In this document: piece after piece, positions 43,201-53,012 of the stretch
How the letters are laid out: each line of letters starts with the position of its first letter
Numbering within the stretch: the first letter of the stretch is position 1
NCBI RefSeq assembly: GCF_017491605.1
Contig: NZ_JAFGYY010000003.1
Location: 62,001-126,000 of the forward strand
Direction: 5' to 3'
Length of the DNA: 64,000 nt
Origin: Pseudomonas sp. 30_B
GTDB lineage: Bacteria; Pseudomonadota; Gammaproteobacteria; Pseudomonadales; Pseudomonadaceae
Program-made: the position numbers and the translations under genes
The notes under the pieces: model-generated
Database searches by the model: none
What the model saw: the letters and a program-made list of their open reading frames with translations, nothing else
Told to the model about the DNA's origin: nothing

Positions 43201-44785
43201 CGACAGCCTCGGTGTGCACTTCAGCCTGGTGGCCGACAGCTGGCAGGTCCTGCAGTCCAGACCGCTGCAGGTCAACGCGCAGAACATCCCGCTGGAACTG
43301 CCGGCGGATGCCCGCGACGTGACCCTGCGCCTGGACGACAGCGCCCAGGCCCTGCTGCGCGGCAACCTCGACTCGCTGCTTCAGTACCCCTGGGGTGGCG
43401 TCGAGCAGACTGCCAGCCAGTTGCTGCCGCTCAGCGTCGCTTACCCGATGCTGGCCAGCGGCGAGCCGCGCGTGCGTGACCGCCTGCGCCTGATCATGCA
43501 GACCAGCCGCCTGCGCCTGGTGCAGATGGCCGGCCCGGATGCCTACTTCACCTGGTGGGGCGGCGAAGACAACGACGCCTTCCTCACCGCCTACGCCTAC
43601 TACGCCGACTGGTACGCCAGCCGTGCGCTGGAAATCCAGCTGCCGCCGGACCACTGGCAGCGTGTGCTGGAACTGTATTCCGCACGCGCCAGCGCCACGC
43701 CGCTGTTGCAGCGCGCACTGATCCTGGCCTTCGCCCGCGACATGAAATTGCCGGTACAGACCCTGGTCAGCGGCCTGCTCACCGACCTGCAGAATGCTGG
43801 CAGCGGCGAGGCGGCGAAGTCGGTGAACGACTTCGACAGCGACGACAGCCTGGTCATGGGTAGTCCGGATTCCGAGCTGGGCCTGGCGGTCGCCCGTGTG
43901 CTGACGGCCAGCCTGGCCGAGCAGAACAAGGTCGCGCTGCCGCAAGGCTTCGCCAAGCAACTGGATGCCGCGCGCCTGAAGCTGAATACCAGCGACCAGC
44001 CCTTCGCCCGCGCGGTGCAGCTCTACAGCGGCACCGTGGACGCCAACCGCACCCGGGCACTGCTGCTGAGCCTGGCGCCGCAGCAGTCCACCGTCGAACG
44101 CGCCCTGGCGTTGACCTGGATGCAGCGTGCCGTGGCCGAAGCTCCGGCCGCCGAGCTGCCCAAGCCGGTGGCGGACTGGAAGGAAAAACACAGCACGACA
44201 GGCGACGCCGTCTGGCAATGGCAGGGCAAGGCAGTGCCTGCGCAGCTGGACCTCTCCGCCGCGCCGTCGCGTCCGCTCAATGCTTCCGTGACCTTCCGCA
44301 GTGCCGAAGCGCCGGCCAGCCAACTGCCGGTGACCATCAAGCGTCGCCTGCTGCGCCTGGTGCCGGGTGAGGAAGCTTTCGCCTTCAATGCCGAGGCACT
44401 GGGCGACAAGCCGCTGTCCAGCGACGAGCTGTACCTGGACGAAGTGACCCTGACCACCGAGCAGGCGCAAGCCCTGCGCTACGGCATGTTGGAAGTGCCG
44501 CTGCCGCCGGGCGCGGACGTCGAGCGCACCACCTGGGGCCTGCAGATCAGCGGCCTGGGTGGCGCCGAGGCGACCAGCCTGGAGCGCGCGCGCAACGAAC
44601 CGGGCGACCTGTTCTACGGCGTGCCGGTGGACACCCTGGGCGGCGAGCTGCGCTTCCGCCATCTGGTGCGCTTCTCGCAGAAGGGCGAGTTCGTCCTGCC
44701 GCCGGCGCGCTTCCAGCGCCTCTATGCGCCGCAGGAGCAGGCGCTGGAGCAGAATCCGGCCCTGGCGAAGATCAAGGTCCAGTAA
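40232..44785 (+). CDS. magD: MagD: bacterial alpha-2-macroglobulin homologue
   Basis: A 1517-residue periplasmic protein (about 165 kDa). The signal peptide ends around AVVQADDD. A series of macroglobulin-type beta domains follows; residues ~824-857 ([21 protein letters not shown]) precede the MG7-like [21 protein letters not shown] and correspond to the bait region. The thioester site is replaced by YPWGGVEQT, with Gly1056 where CxEQ proteins have Cys, so no thioester can form. MagD of P. aeruginosa binds elastase and is processed to about 100 kDa. The start at 40232 gives the ATGA overlap with magC and a signal peptide; the ORF start at 40154 lies within magC. Confidence 0.95.
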   Translation: MNALRGIAAALACAGLFAAAPAVVQADDDVPASNYTPMAGESFFLLADSSFASDEVAKVRLEAPGRDYRRYRMEPYGGADIRVYRIDQPLDFLKRQKNLHRVLSEGQFKGEGLSNTLAYLWDNWYRKSRRVMQRTFSYESRQQVTEVVPELKMGNAIAAPTPYDAQPQYAPIPGLPMVSQFRYPLWDAKPIEPPKDVTLMGSSSEFINVAPGNVYVPLGKLKPGLYLVEALVGKYRATTVVFVSNSVAVSKIAGNELLVWTARKHEGTPVGGAKVLWTDGLGVMSSGSSDADGLLRLQHISPERSFVIGEDEEGGVFVSENFYYDSEIYDTKLYAFTDRPLYRPGDWVSLKIVGREFKNSRESQSPQSAPLRLSVIDAAGTTLQTLDLKYDAKSGTNGRFQLPANAVAGGYELRFDYRDQTYSSAFRVAEYIKPHFEISLDLAKPDFKTGEPVKGNLILLYPDGKPVANARLELSLRAQQLSMVDNELQYLGQFPVELSSAQITTDGQGRAELELPAAEKPSRYMLTVFASDGAAYRVKTSKEILIERGAARYRVSAPQRFSAAGDKVEFSYAAEQQTQVQPTAYRWLRLEDRSNGDGVVADGKFAITFDKPGTYSIELRDKAGQLLGGTGHSVSGDGVKAVPGTVEIVLDKAEYKAGEEALALITFPEPVDDALLSLERDKVEATALLSKGGDWLKLEKLNPTQYRARIPVKPEFSPNLTFSVLYTRSGDYSFQNAGIKVAVPQVEIAVSTDKERYEPGETVTVNLDTTYAGKPVSSHLTVSVVDEMIYALQPEIAPGIDQFFYHPRRNNVRTSASLSFISYDVALPGAPSAPGRANRSERGVKVLERPRREEVDTAAWEPELVTDANGKAQFKFRMPDSLTRWRITARAMDDEGQVGQKKQFIRSEKPLYLKWSGPKRFRTGDAPDLGLFVFNQGEQDTKAELLIRANGAEKTQALELKRGVNYIALPQQPLSDGDWSVELRQDGQVRDSLGVHFSLVADSWQVLQSRPLQVNAQNIPLELPADARDVTLRLDDSAQALLRGNLDSLLQYPWGGVEQTASQLLPLSVAYPMLASGEPRVRDRLRLIMQTSRLRLVQMAGPDAYFTWWGGEDNDAFLTAYAYYADWYASRALEIQLPPDHWQRVLELYSARASATPLLQRALILAFARDMKLPVQTLVSGLLTDLQNAGSGEAAKSVNDFDSDDSLVMGSPDSELGLAVARVLTASLAEQNKVALPQGFAKQLDAARLKLNTSDQPFARAVQLYSGTVDANRTRALLLSLAPQQSTVERALALTWMQRAVAEAPAAELPKPVADWKEKHSTTGDAVWQWQGKAVPAQLDLSAAPSRPLNASVTFRSAEAPASQLPVTIKRRLLRLVPGEEAFAFNAEALGDKPLSSDELYLDEVTLTTEQAQALRYGMLEVPLPPGADVERTTWGLQISGLGGAEATSLERARNEPGDLFYGVPVDTLGGELRFRHLVRFSQKGEFVLPPARFQRLYAPQEQALEQNPALAKIKVQ

Positions 44786-46419
44786 TGCGCGCGCGCATCG
44801 CCGGGCTGATTCTGCTGTTGCCGCTCTGCGCCCTTGGGGCGCAGGAGTCGGCGCAGCTGGCCTGGCGCACTGCGCAGGGTGATGAACTGCTGCGGCTAGG
44901 GTCGCAGCAGGTGCTCGATCGTCAGGCTTTGCCCGCCGATCTCACGGCTCCGCTGGGTAGCCTGTGGAAGCTGTTCGTCTATGCCTGGCTGAGCGACACC
45001 GGCCAGCAGGAGCCGGCCTACCCGTGCCGTGGCGAGAGCAAGGAAGAGGTCTATTGCTGCACGGCGGGGCAGAGCATCGAGCGTGACGCGGCGCTGGTGA
45101 AGTCCTGTGGTCTGTATTTTCAGCCCCGGCGCCTGGGCATCGACGGTACGGTCTGGCAGCAGTACTGGCAGGCGCGCCACGCGCCGGCCTGGGTCTCGCA
45201 ACTCGATCATCTGGCGCCGCAGACCGAGGTGCCGGTTGCCGAACTGCTCGATCAACTGCAGCACCTGCCGGCCCAGGAGCAGGCGCGAAAGGTGCTGCTG
45301 GATGTCAGCCTCGCCGCCGATGACGGGCGCGCTCCCGCTGCCCTGGGTGGACGCCTGCGGGTGAAGACCTGGAGCTGGGAAGAAGGCGGCCAGCGCGAAG
45401 GCGGCTTTGCCGGCTGGCTGGTGGACGGCACACCGCTCTGGGCGCGCGGGCCGGGCACCAGCAAGACGGTGCTGGCCAAGTACGGCAACGCTATCGGTGT
45501 CGCGCTGCCGGCGCCGTGGCCAAGCGATCCGGGGCGTTGTGTGGAGGTCAGTCTGTTCAGCCGCTATCCGCTGAAAGAGGTCTACGACGTGCGAAACCAG
45601 CCTGCCACCGAAGGCCTGCTGGAAGGTCGGCAGAATGTGCTGTTCGCCAATGGCGTAAGGCTCGACGTGAACAGCGGCGGCGATCTGTTTCTTGAACGCG
45701 GCGCCCAGGGCCCGCGCTTGACCGCGCGCCTGTCCCGCGAGGAGTATGTCGCCCGCGTGCTCGACCGCGAGGCTTCCGCTACGCCGCCGGAAGCGGCCAA
45801 GGCGCTGGCGGTGACCATCCGCACCTATCTGCTGCAGAACGGCGCCCCGCGCGGCGACTGCCTGAGCATCGACGACAGCAGCCAGCGCCAGCGCGTGGCG
45901 CCGCGCCCGGCTAGTGAGGCCGCGCGGGGAATCGCCGCCTGGACCGCTGATCTGGTACTGGCCGGCGGCACCGTCACCTATCACTCGGACCAAGCCGGGC
46001 AGTCGAAACTGTCCTGGCGCGACGCCCAGGAACAGGCCGCCAAGGGCCTGCGCTACGACGCCATCCTCGCCCGCGCCTTCCCGCGCACCAGCCTCAGCCG
46101 CTGGAGCAACCCGACTGCCGCCTGCCAGCCGCTGCCCGAGGCCGAACGCTGGCTGCAGGCGCAGCGCCGCCACTGGCGGCAGCGCCTGGAAGCCGAGGCG
46201 GGCTATGAGGAATTGCAGTCTTTCGCCGTGTGCCGCCTGAGCAGTGGCCGGCCCTACGTCGACCGCGAACGTCAGCGCATCTACGTACGTGGCCTGTACT
46301 CCCAGCAGGACCGCCTCGACCTGGCTCATGAATACCTGCACCTGGCCTTCCAGGCGCACCCTAATGGACAAGACGAGGGCTACGTGGAAAGCCTGGCCCG
46401 TCGCCTGATACTGGAATGA
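44785..46419 (+). CDS. magE: MagE: DUF2300 (YfaQ-like) exported protein with three enzyme-like regions
   Basis: A 544-residue exported protein; its ATG shares one base with the magD stop. After a signal peptide (about 1-20) three regions stand out. (1) S59-L-W-K62 in APLGSLWKLFVYAW, S107-C-G109 in LVKSCGLYF and K194-T-W follow the SxxK, SxN and KTG order of penicillin-binding proteins, with the last two degenerate. (2) EEYVARVLDREASATPPEAA at 319-338 and LAVTIRTYLLQN resemble the SpoIID lytic transglycosylase motif, with E329 at the catalytic place. (3) AHEYLHLAFQAH (H515, E516, H519) is an HExxH zinc motif with E532/E535 after it. The family (DUF2300) has no assigned activity. Confidence 0.85.
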   Translation: MRARIAGLILLLPLCALGAQESAQLAWRTAQGDELLRLGSQQVLDRQALPADLTAPLGSLWKLFVYAWLSDTGQQEPAYPCRGESKEEVYCCTAGQSIERDAALVKSCGLYFQPRRLGIDGTVWQQYWQARHAPAWVSQLDHLAPQTEVPVAELLDQLQHLPAQEQARKVLLDVSLAADDGRAPAALGGRLRVKTWSWEEGGQREGGFAGWLVDGTPLWARGPGTSKTVLAKYGNAIGVALPAPWPSDPGRCVEVSLFSRYPLKEVYDVRNQPATEGLLEGRQNVLFANGVRLDVNSGGDLFLERGAQGPRLTARLSREEYVARVLDREASATPPEAAKALAVTIRTYLLQNGAPRGDCLSIDDSSQRQRVAPRPASEAARGIAAWTADLVLAGGTVTYHSDQAGQSKLSWRDAQEQAAKGLRYDAILARAFPRTSLSRWSNPTAACQPLPEAERWLQAQRRHWRQRLEAEAGYEELQSFAVCRLSSGRPYVDRERQRIYVRGLYSQQDRLDLAHEYLHLAFQAHPNGQDEGYVESLARRLILE

Positions 46420-47240
46420 TCACCATGAAATTCGCCCACGTGCTCCGCCTTTCCCTGCTTGCCAGCCTGATCCCGCTGGCCGCGCAGGCCGCCGAATCGC
46501 CGATCAGCCTGGACACGCCGCTGGGCGGTTGGCGCGCGGGCGACGGCGACAAGGCCGACTTCCGGCAGACTGTGAATTACCCGGCGTCCTCGGTGAACAC
46601 TCGCGCGGACCAGGCCGAGACCGCGCGTATCCGCGGGGAAATCCGTGGCTTGCCCAAGGACAGCAAGGAGCCGGCACGCCTGGTGGTCAACGGCGTGGCC
46701 ATGCCGATGCGGATCGAGGGCGACGGCAAGTTCGACCGTCCGTTCGCCTTCCCGGCGGGCTCCAACAGCGTCGAAGTCATCAGCCCGGACGGCCAGCAGC
46801 GCAAGCGCGTGCAGTTCTACCACGGCGGCGGGGGCGGCGAAGTCGCAGCCAAGCTGCGGGTCATGTTGTCCTGGGACTCGGACAACACCGACCTCGACCT
46901 GCATCTGGTGACGCCCGATGGCGGGCACGTCTGGTACGGCAACCGCTCGCTGCCCAACGGCGCGGCTCAGGACGTCGACGTGACCACCGGCTACGGCCCG
47001 GAAATCATAGCCAGCCCGACCCCGCTCAAGGGCCAGTACCTGGTCTATGTGAACTATTACGGTGGCGGTTGGAGCGAGGACGACAGCTCCGGCGATGTGA
47101 ACGCGGCCAAGCCGCTGACCACGGCGCAGGTGACCATCGTCACGGAGGAGGGCACGGTGAACGAGAAGCAGGAATCCTTCCTGATCCCGATGCGCCAGCC
47201 GGGCGAGCTGACGCTGGTGAAGTGGTTCAGTTATCCGTAA
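46416..47240 (+). CDS. magF: MagF: periplasmic DUF2135 protein, paralogue of MagA
   Basis: A 274-residue exported protein. The signal peptide ends near LAAQAAESP; the DUF2135 domain has TDLDLHLVTPDGGHVWYG and the C-terminal TVNEKQESFLIPM block shared with MagA. The ATG overlaps the magE stop (ATGA); a second ATG three codons on is possible. In P. aeruginosa MagF is part of the MagA-MagB-MagD-MagF complex. It is the last gene of the operon; a hairpin and REP cluster follow. Confidence 0.9.
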   Translation: MITMKFAHVLRLSLLASLIPLAAQAAESPISLDTPLGGWRAGDGDKADFRQTVNYPASSVNTRADQAETARIRGEIRGLPKDSKEPARLVVNGVAMPMRIEGDGKFDRPFAFPAGSNSVEVISPDGQQRKRVQFYHGGGGGEVAAKLRVMLSWDSDNTDLDLHLVTPDGGHVWYGNRSLPNGAAQDVDVTTGYGPEIIASPTPLKGQYLVYVNYYGGGWSEDDSSGDVNAAKPLTTAQVTIVTEEGTVNEKQESFLIPMRQPGELTLVKWFSYP

Positions 47241-47249
47241 GGGCGAGAG

Positions 47250-47268
47250 CCGTCGGCCCGGCCGACGG
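47250..47268. other. Hairpin after magF
   Basis: CCGTCGGC pairs with GCCGACGG across a 3-nt loop, 9 bp after the magF stop and adjacent to the first REP. No T run follows, so termination may be Rho-dependent with this stem as RNA 3' end protection. Confidence 0.5.
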
Positions 47269-47463
47269 ATCGCGGGCATGGCCCGCTCCTACAAATGGGC
47301 GCTGCGCTTGGGTGCTGGTGCCCGGCACGGAAGGTTCAGGCCCGCGTAGGAGCGGACTTTGTCCGCGATGCAGTCCGGCGCGATTCGAACCTATCGCGGA
47401 CGGAGTCCGCTCCTACGAGCGCGGCGTCGGCCCAAGCCTGTAGGAGCGGGCTATGCCCGCGAA
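47268..47463. repeat. Cluster of four REP elements after the mag operon
   Basis: Copies lie at 47268-47291 (inverted), 47346-47369 (direct), 47392-47415 (inverted) and 47440-47463 (direct). The outer two have GCGGGC/GCCCGC stems, the inner two GCGGAC/GTCCGC. The cluster separates magF from the convergent gene at 47489. Confidence 0.85.
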
Positions 47464-47488
47464 TAGCGCTAATAGGCGCTCATGCCAC

Positions 47489-47878
47489 TCAGGTTTTCTG
47501 ATCCGCCTGCCAGGCCTCGATCACTTCCTGCGCGGCGCGGAAGGCGTCGATGGCCGCCGGAACACCGGCGTACACCGCGCAATGCAGCAGCGCCTCGCGG
47601 ATTTCTTCCACCGTACAACCATTGTTCAGTGCGCCACGCACATGGCCTTTCAGCTCCTGCGGGCATTTGAGCGCGGTCAGCGCGGCCAGGGTGATCAGGC
47701 TGCGGGTCTTGCGCGGTAGGCCGTCGCGGTTCCACACGCCGCCCCAGGCGTGCTCGTTGACGAAGTCCTGCAGCGGCTGGGTGAACTCGGTGGCGTTGCC
47801 CAGGGCGCGGTCGACGAAGGCGTCGCCCATCACTTCGCGGCGGACCTGTTCGCCGGCCTTGCGGTTGTCGTTGCTCAT
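47489..47878 (-). CDS. Carboxymuconolactone decarboxylase-family protein
   Basis: A 129-residue small helical protein of the CMD/AhpD-like family. Typical features are the segments TRSLITLAALTALKCPQELK and NGCTVEEIREALLHCAVYAGVP (positions 47555-47620). It has Cys and His near the end of the core but not the CxxC of peroxidase-type AhpD proteins. PcaC enzymes have this fold, but no pca genes are nearby, so a role in protocatechuate degradation is not shown. The start at 47878 (MSNDNRKAG) is preferred over the ORF start at 47980, which runs into the next gene. Confidence 0.85.
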   Translation of the reverse strand: MSNDNRKAGEQVRREVMGDAFVDRALGNATEFTQPLQDFVNEHAWGGVWNRDGLPRKTRSLITLAALTALKCPQELKGHVRGALNNGCTVEEIREALLHCAVYAGVPAAIDAFRAAQEVIEAWQADQKT

Positions 47879-47888
47879 TCTGACTCCT

Positions 47889-48284
47889 TCAGAGACCTTC
47901 CAGGCGCACCGGCGCGGTGCCGGAGCGCAGCATGTTGAGTTGTTCGGCGGCGGCTTTCGACAGGTCGATGATCCGCCCACGGCCGAAGGGGCCCCGGTCG
48001 TTGATCCGCACCACGACGCTACGGCCGTTATTGAGATTGGTGACTTTCACCCGGGTGCCAAAGGGCAAGGTGCGATGCGCGGCGGTCAGGGCGTGCTGGT
48101 TGAAGCGCTCGCCGCTGGCGGTGCGCTTGCCGTGGTGTGCCTTGCCGTAATAGGAGGCGGTGCCTTCGGCGCGATAGCCACGGCCGGAGACACCCGAGTC
48201 GCTGTCGTATGACGGGGCGCTGCTACAACCGGCCAGCAGGGCGAGTCCGGCGGCGAAGAAGAGGGAAGGGAACGAACGCCACAT
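47889..48284 (-). CDS. RlpA-family septal-ring/lytic-transglycosylase-like lipoprotein
   Basis: A 131-residue lipoprotein. The signal ends in lipobox LALLAGC (C20) followed by a Ser-rich linker. A double-psi beta-barrel (about 50-120) has [28 protein letters not shown] and [16 protein letters not shown]. RlpA proteins cleave or bind denuded peptidoglycan; this short form lacks the SPOR domain of full RlpA. The start at 48284 gives MWRSFPSLF; the upstream ORF extension is rejected. It lies 10 bp upstream of the CMD gene on the same strand. Confidence 0.88.
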   Translation of the reverse strand: MWRSFPSLFFAAGLALLAGCSSAPSYDSDSGVSGRGYRAEGTASYYGKAHHGKRTASGERFNQHALTAAHRTLPFGTRVKVTNLNNGRSVVVRINDRGPFGRGRIIDLSKAAAEQLNMLRSGTAPVRLEGL

Positions 48285-48365
48285 AATGGAGCTTCCAGGG
48301 GACGATTTACCCGGTGCTGATGGGTTCTGCACTGACATTCCTGTCGCAGCACCGAGTTTTCCAAT

Positions 48366-48411
48366 CCGGCCATCCCTGGCCGGTCGTTCGCCGGGCCAAC
48401 GCAGGCGTTGG
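48366..48411. other. Two hairpins downstream of gatB
   Basis: CCGGCCA/TGGCCGG (48366-48383, 4-nt loop) and CCAACG/CGTTGG (48396-48411, 4-nt loop) follow each other in the gap after gatB on the minus strand. Without a strong T run they are only a possible terminator. Confidence 0.4.
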
Positions 48412-48439
48412 CACTCTTCTGGATAAAAGAAGGGGCGGA

Positions 48440-49885
48440 TTACCCTTCGAGCTTTTTCTTCAGCAATTCGTTCACTTGTGCCGGGTTGGCCTTGCCCTTG
48501 GCGGCCTTCATGGCCTGGCCGACGAAGAAGCCGAACATCTTGCCGCGCTTGGCCTCGTCGCTGGCACGGTACTGCTCGACCTGCTCCGCATTGGCTGCCA
48601 GCACGTCGTCCAGCAGCTTCTCGACGGCGCCCGAATCGGTGTTCTGCACCAGGTCCTTGGCCTTGATGATCTCATCGGGCGAGCCTTCACCCTCGGCCAT
48701 GGCGGCGAACACGGTCTTGGCCGCCTTGCCGTTGATGGTGCCGTCCTTCAGGCGGAGGATCATTTCGCCCAGGTGCTGCGCGGAAACCGGCGACTGCTCG
48801 ATCTCCAGGCCGTCCTTGTTGAGCAGGCTGGAGAGCTCGCCCATCACCCAGTTGGCGGCCAGCTTGGCGTCGCCGCAGATGGCCTGCACCTGCTCGAAGT
48901 AGTCGGCCATTTCGCGGCTGGCGGACAGCACGCTGGCGTCGTAGGCGGACAGGCCGTACTGGCTCTCGAAGCGCTCGCGCTTCTGGTCCGGCAATTCCGG
49001 CAGGTTGGCGCGCAGCTCGTCGAGGAAGGCGCGCTCGATCACCACCGGCAACAGGTCCGGGCAGGGGAAGTAACGGTAGTCGTTGGCTTCTTCCTTGCTG
49101 CGCATGGAGCGCGTTTCGTCCTTGTTCGGGTCGTACAGGCGGGTTTCCTGCACGACCTTGCCGCCGTCCTCGATCAGCTCGATCTGGCGCTGCACTTCGT
49201 GGTTGATCGCCTTCTCGATGAAGCGGAAGGAGTTCACGTTCTTGATCTCGGCGCGGGTGCCAAACTCGGCCTGGCCCTTCGGCCGTACCGACACGTTGCA
49301 GTCGCAGCGTAGCGAGCCTTCGGCCATGTTGCCGTCGCAGATGCCCAGGTAGCGCACCAGCGCGTGGATAGCCTTGACGTAGGCCACGGCTTCCTTGGCG
49401 CTGCGGATGTCCGGCTCGGAGACGATCTCCAGCAGCGGGGTGCCGGCGCGGTTCAGGTCGATCCCGCTCATGCCGTGGAAGTCTTCGTGCAGGCTCTTGC
49501 CGGCGTCTTCTTCCAGGTGCGCACGGGTGATGCCGACGCGCTTGACTGTGCCGTCTTCCAGGGTGATGTCCAGGAAACCCTTGCCGACGATGGGATGGTC
49601 CATCTGGCTGGTCTGGTAGCCCTTGGGCAGGTCCGGGTAGAAGTAGTTCTTCCGGGCGAAGACGTTGCGCTCGGCGATCTCGGCGTTGATCGCCAGGCCG
49701 AACTGGCAGGCCATGCGCACGGCCTCCTGGTTCAGCACCGGCAGGGTGCCGGGCATGGCCAGGTCGACCAGGCTGGCCTGGGTGTTCGGGGCGGCGCCGA
49801 AGGTGGTGGCGCTACCGGAGAAGATCTTCGATTGGGTGGAGAGCTGTGCGTGGATTTCCAGCCCGATCACGGTTTCCCATTGCAT
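48440..49885 (-). CDS. gatB: Asp-tRNA(Asn)/Glu-tRNA(Gln) amidotransferase subunit B
   Basis: A 481-residue protein, the tRNA-binding subunit of GatCAB, which converts misacylated Asp-tRNA(Asn) or Glu-tRNA(Gln) using glutamine or asparagine amide. The cradle domain begins [20 protein letters not shown]; conserved [25 protein letters not shown] and [12 protein letters not shown] follow. A YqeY-like tail with [11 protein letters not shown] ends the protein. It is the last gene of gatC-gatA-gatB, 11 nt after gatA. Confidence 0.97.
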   Translation of the reverse strand: MQWETVIGLEIHAQLSTQSKIFSGSATTFGAAPNTQASLVDLAMPGTLPVLNQEAVRMACQFGLAINAEIAERNVFARKNYFYPDLPKGYQTSQMDHPIVGKGFLDITLEDGTVKRVGITRAHLEEDAGKSLHEDFHGMSGIDLNRAGTPLLEIVSEPDIRSAKEAVAYVKAIHALVRYLGICDGNMAEGSLRCDCNVSVRPKGQAEFGTRAEIKNVNSFRFIEKAINHEVQRQIELIEDGGKVVQETRLYDPNKDETRSMRSKEEANDYRYFPCPDLLPVVIERAFLDELRANLPELPDQKRERFESQYGLSAYDASVLSASREMADYFEQVQAICGDAKLAANWVMGELSSLLNKDGLEIEQSPVSAQHLGEMILRLKDGTINGKAAKTVFAAMAEGEGSPDEIIKAKDLVQNTDSGAVEKLLDDVLAANAEQVEQYRASDEAKRGKMFGFFVGQAMKAAKGKANPAQVNELLKKKLEG

Positions 49886-49896
49886 GTGTGTCGTCC

Positions 49897-51351
49897 TCAG
49901 AATCCAGCCGGTGCTTGTTTGTGCCAGTCAGTGACCAGTTGGTACTGGTGCGCGACGTTGAGCAGGCGGCCTTCCTGGAAGTACGGCGCGAGCAGCTGGA
50001 CACCCACCGGCAGACCGTCGACAAAGCCGGCGGGCATGGACAGGCCCGGAATGCCGGCGAGGTTGGCGGTGATGGTGTAGATGTCTTCCAGGTACTGGGC
50101 GACCGGGTCGTTGTTCTTCTCGCCGAGTTTCCAGGCCGGGTTCGGCGTGGTCGGGCCGAGGATCACGTCGACTTCGGCGAAGGCGCTGACGAAATCGTTC
50201 TTGATCAGGCGACGAATCTTCTGAGCTTTCAGGTAGTAAGCGTCGTAGTAGCCAGCGGAAAGCGCGTAGGTGCCGACCATGATGCGGTTCTTCACTTCCG
50301 CGCCGAAGCCTTCGGCGCGGGAGCGCTTGTACAGGTCCTGCAGGTCTTTCGGGTCTTCGCAGCGGTAGCCATAGCGCACGCCGTCGAAGCGCGACAGGTT
50401 GGAGCTGGCTTCTGCGGGCGCGATCACATAATAGGCAGGGATCGCGTGCTGCATGTTCGGCAGGGAGATCTCCTTGATCACCGCGCCGAGCTGCTTGAGC
50501 TGCTCGACTACCTTCATCACCGCGTCGGCGATGCGGCTGTCCAGGCCGGCGCCGAAGTATTCCTTCGGCAGGCCGATGCGCAGGCCGGTCAGCGGCTTGG
50601 CCAGGGCGGCCAGATAGTCGTCCACCGGCTGGTCGACACAGGTGGAATCCTTCGGATCGAAGCCGGCCATGGCGCCGAGCATCAGCGCGCAGTCCTCGGC
50701 GGTACGTGCCAGCGGGCCGCCCTGATCGAGGCTGGAGGCGTAGGCGATCATGCCCCAGCGGGATACGCGGCCGTAGGTCGGCTTGATGCCGGTGAGGTTG
50801 GTCAGCGCGGCCGGCTGGCGGATCGAGCCGCCGGTGTCGGTGCCGGTGGCGGCCGGGATCAGGCGCGCGGCCACGGCGGCGGCGGAACCACCGGAGGAGC
50901 CGCCCGGTACGCGGGAGGTGTCCCAGGGGTTCTTCACCGGGCCGTAGTGGCTGGATTCGTTTGCCGAGCCCATGGCGAACTCGTCCATGTTCAGCTTGCC
51001 CAGGCTCACGGCGCCGGCGTCGGCCAGGCGTTCGACGACGGTGGCGTCGTAGGGCGAGACGAACGCGTCGAGGATCTTCGAGCCGCAGCTGGTGCGCACG
51101 CCCTGGGTGCAGAACAGGTCCTTGTGGGCGATCGGCGCGCCGAGCAGGGCGCCGGTCTCGCCTTTGGCGCGCCGCTCGTCGGCCGCCTTGGCCTGGGCCA
51201 GGGCGATTTCCTCGGTGACGGTGATGAAACTGTTCAGCTGCGGGTCGAGCTGCTGGATGCGCGCGAGCAGGGCAGTGGCCAGTTCCTGGGCGGAGAATTG
51301 CTTGTCGGCGAGTCCGCGGGCGACTTCGGCGAGGGTCAATTGATGCAGCAT
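49897..51351 (-). CDS. gatA: Asp-tRNA(Asn)/Glu-tRNA(Gln) amidotransferase subunit A
   Basis: A 484-residue amidase-signature enzyme that releases ammonia from glutamine for GatB. The catalytic Ser-cisSer-Lys triad is visible in [10 protein letters not shown] (Lys) and [17 protein letters not shown] with [13 protein letters not shown] (cis-Ser and nucleophile Ser). It lies 19 nt after gatC on the same strand. Confidence 0.97.
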   Translation of the reverse strand: MLHQLTLAEVARGLADKQFSAQELATALLARIQQLDPQLNSFITVTEEIALAQAKAADERRAKGETGALLGAPIAHKDLFCTQGVRTSCGSKILDAFVSPYDATVVERLADAGAVSLGKLNMDEFAMGSANESSHYGPVKNPWDTSRVPGGSSGGSAAAVAARLIPAATGTDTGGSIRQPAALTNLTGIKPTYGRVSRWGMIAYASSLDQGGPLARTAEDCALMLGAMAGFDPKDSTCVDQPVDDYLAALAKPLTGLRIGLPKEYFGAGLDSRIADAVMKVVEQLKQLGAVIKEISLPNMQHAIPAYYVIAPAEASSNLSRFDGVRYGYRCEDPKDLQDLYKRSRAEGFGAEVKNRIMVGTYALSAGYYDAYYLKAQKIRRLIKNDFVSAFAEVDVILGPTTPNPAWKLGEKNNDPVAQYLEDIYTITANLAGIPGLSMPAGFVDGLPVGVQLLAPYFQEGRLLNVAHQYQLVTDWHKQAPAGF

Positions 51352-51370
51352 ATGTCCGTGTCCTTAGCGC

Positions 51371-51658
51371 TTACTCGATGACTTTCGGGACGAGGTAAAG
51401 GCCGTCTTCAACGGCCGGCGCGATGGCCTGGTAGGCTTCGCGGCGGTTCTCCTCGGTGACAGCGTCGGCGCGCAGGCGCTGCGTGGCCTCCAGCGGGTGG
51501 GCCAGGGGCTCCACGCCGTCGGTGTCGACCGCCTGCATGGCGTCGATCAGGCCGAGGATGTTGTTGAGGGTGTCGGTGGTGCGCGAAATGTCGGCTTCCG
51601 CCAGGCCCAGGCGGGCGAGGTGGGCGATCTTTTCCACGTCGGAGCGTTCAAGCGCCAT
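51371..51658 (-). CDS. gatC: Asp-tRNA(Asn)/Glu-tRNA(Gln) amidotransferase subunit C
   Basis: A 95-residue protein ([19 protein letters not shown]...) that wraps around and stabilises GatA-GatB. Length and the segments [21 protein letters not shown] and YLVPKVIE are family typical. It is the first gene of gatCAB and is divergent from mreB. Confidence 0.95.
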   Translation of the reverse strand: MALERSDVEKIAHLARLGLAEADISRTTDTLNNILGLIDAMQAVDTDGVEPLAHPLEATQRLRADAVTEENRREAYQAIAPAVEDGLYLVPKVIE

Positions 51659-52935
<1,277 letters not shown>

Positions 52936-52948
52936 GATGGGAGTGGAG

Positions 52949-52990
52949 GTCGGTTGACGTTTCGCCCAGGGGGGTGGAACTTCAACCGAC
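52949..52990 (+). other. Stem-loop between mreB and mreC
   Basis: GTCGGTTGA pairs perfectly with TCAACCGAC around a 24-nt loop, 14 bp after the mreB stop and 11 bp before the mreC Shine-Dalgarno. There is no T run after it. It may protect the upstream mreB mRNA or reduce read-through into mreC. Confidence 0.6.
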
Positions 52991-53012
52991 TTTGCACAGC
53001 TAGGAGCCGGTC

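Noticed and set aside
42973..43479. 168-codon ORF inside magD in another frame
   Set aside because: Arg/Ala/Gly/Gln-rich frame shadow with no start signal.
41774..44662. 962-codon ORF antisense to magD
   Set aside because: Low-complexity Gln/Val/Gly/Ala translation; an effect of codon bias in magD.
47268..47463. Regularly spaced repeats read as a CRISPR array
   Set aside because: Copies alternate in orientation, vary in stem sequence and match REP elements found at six other places.
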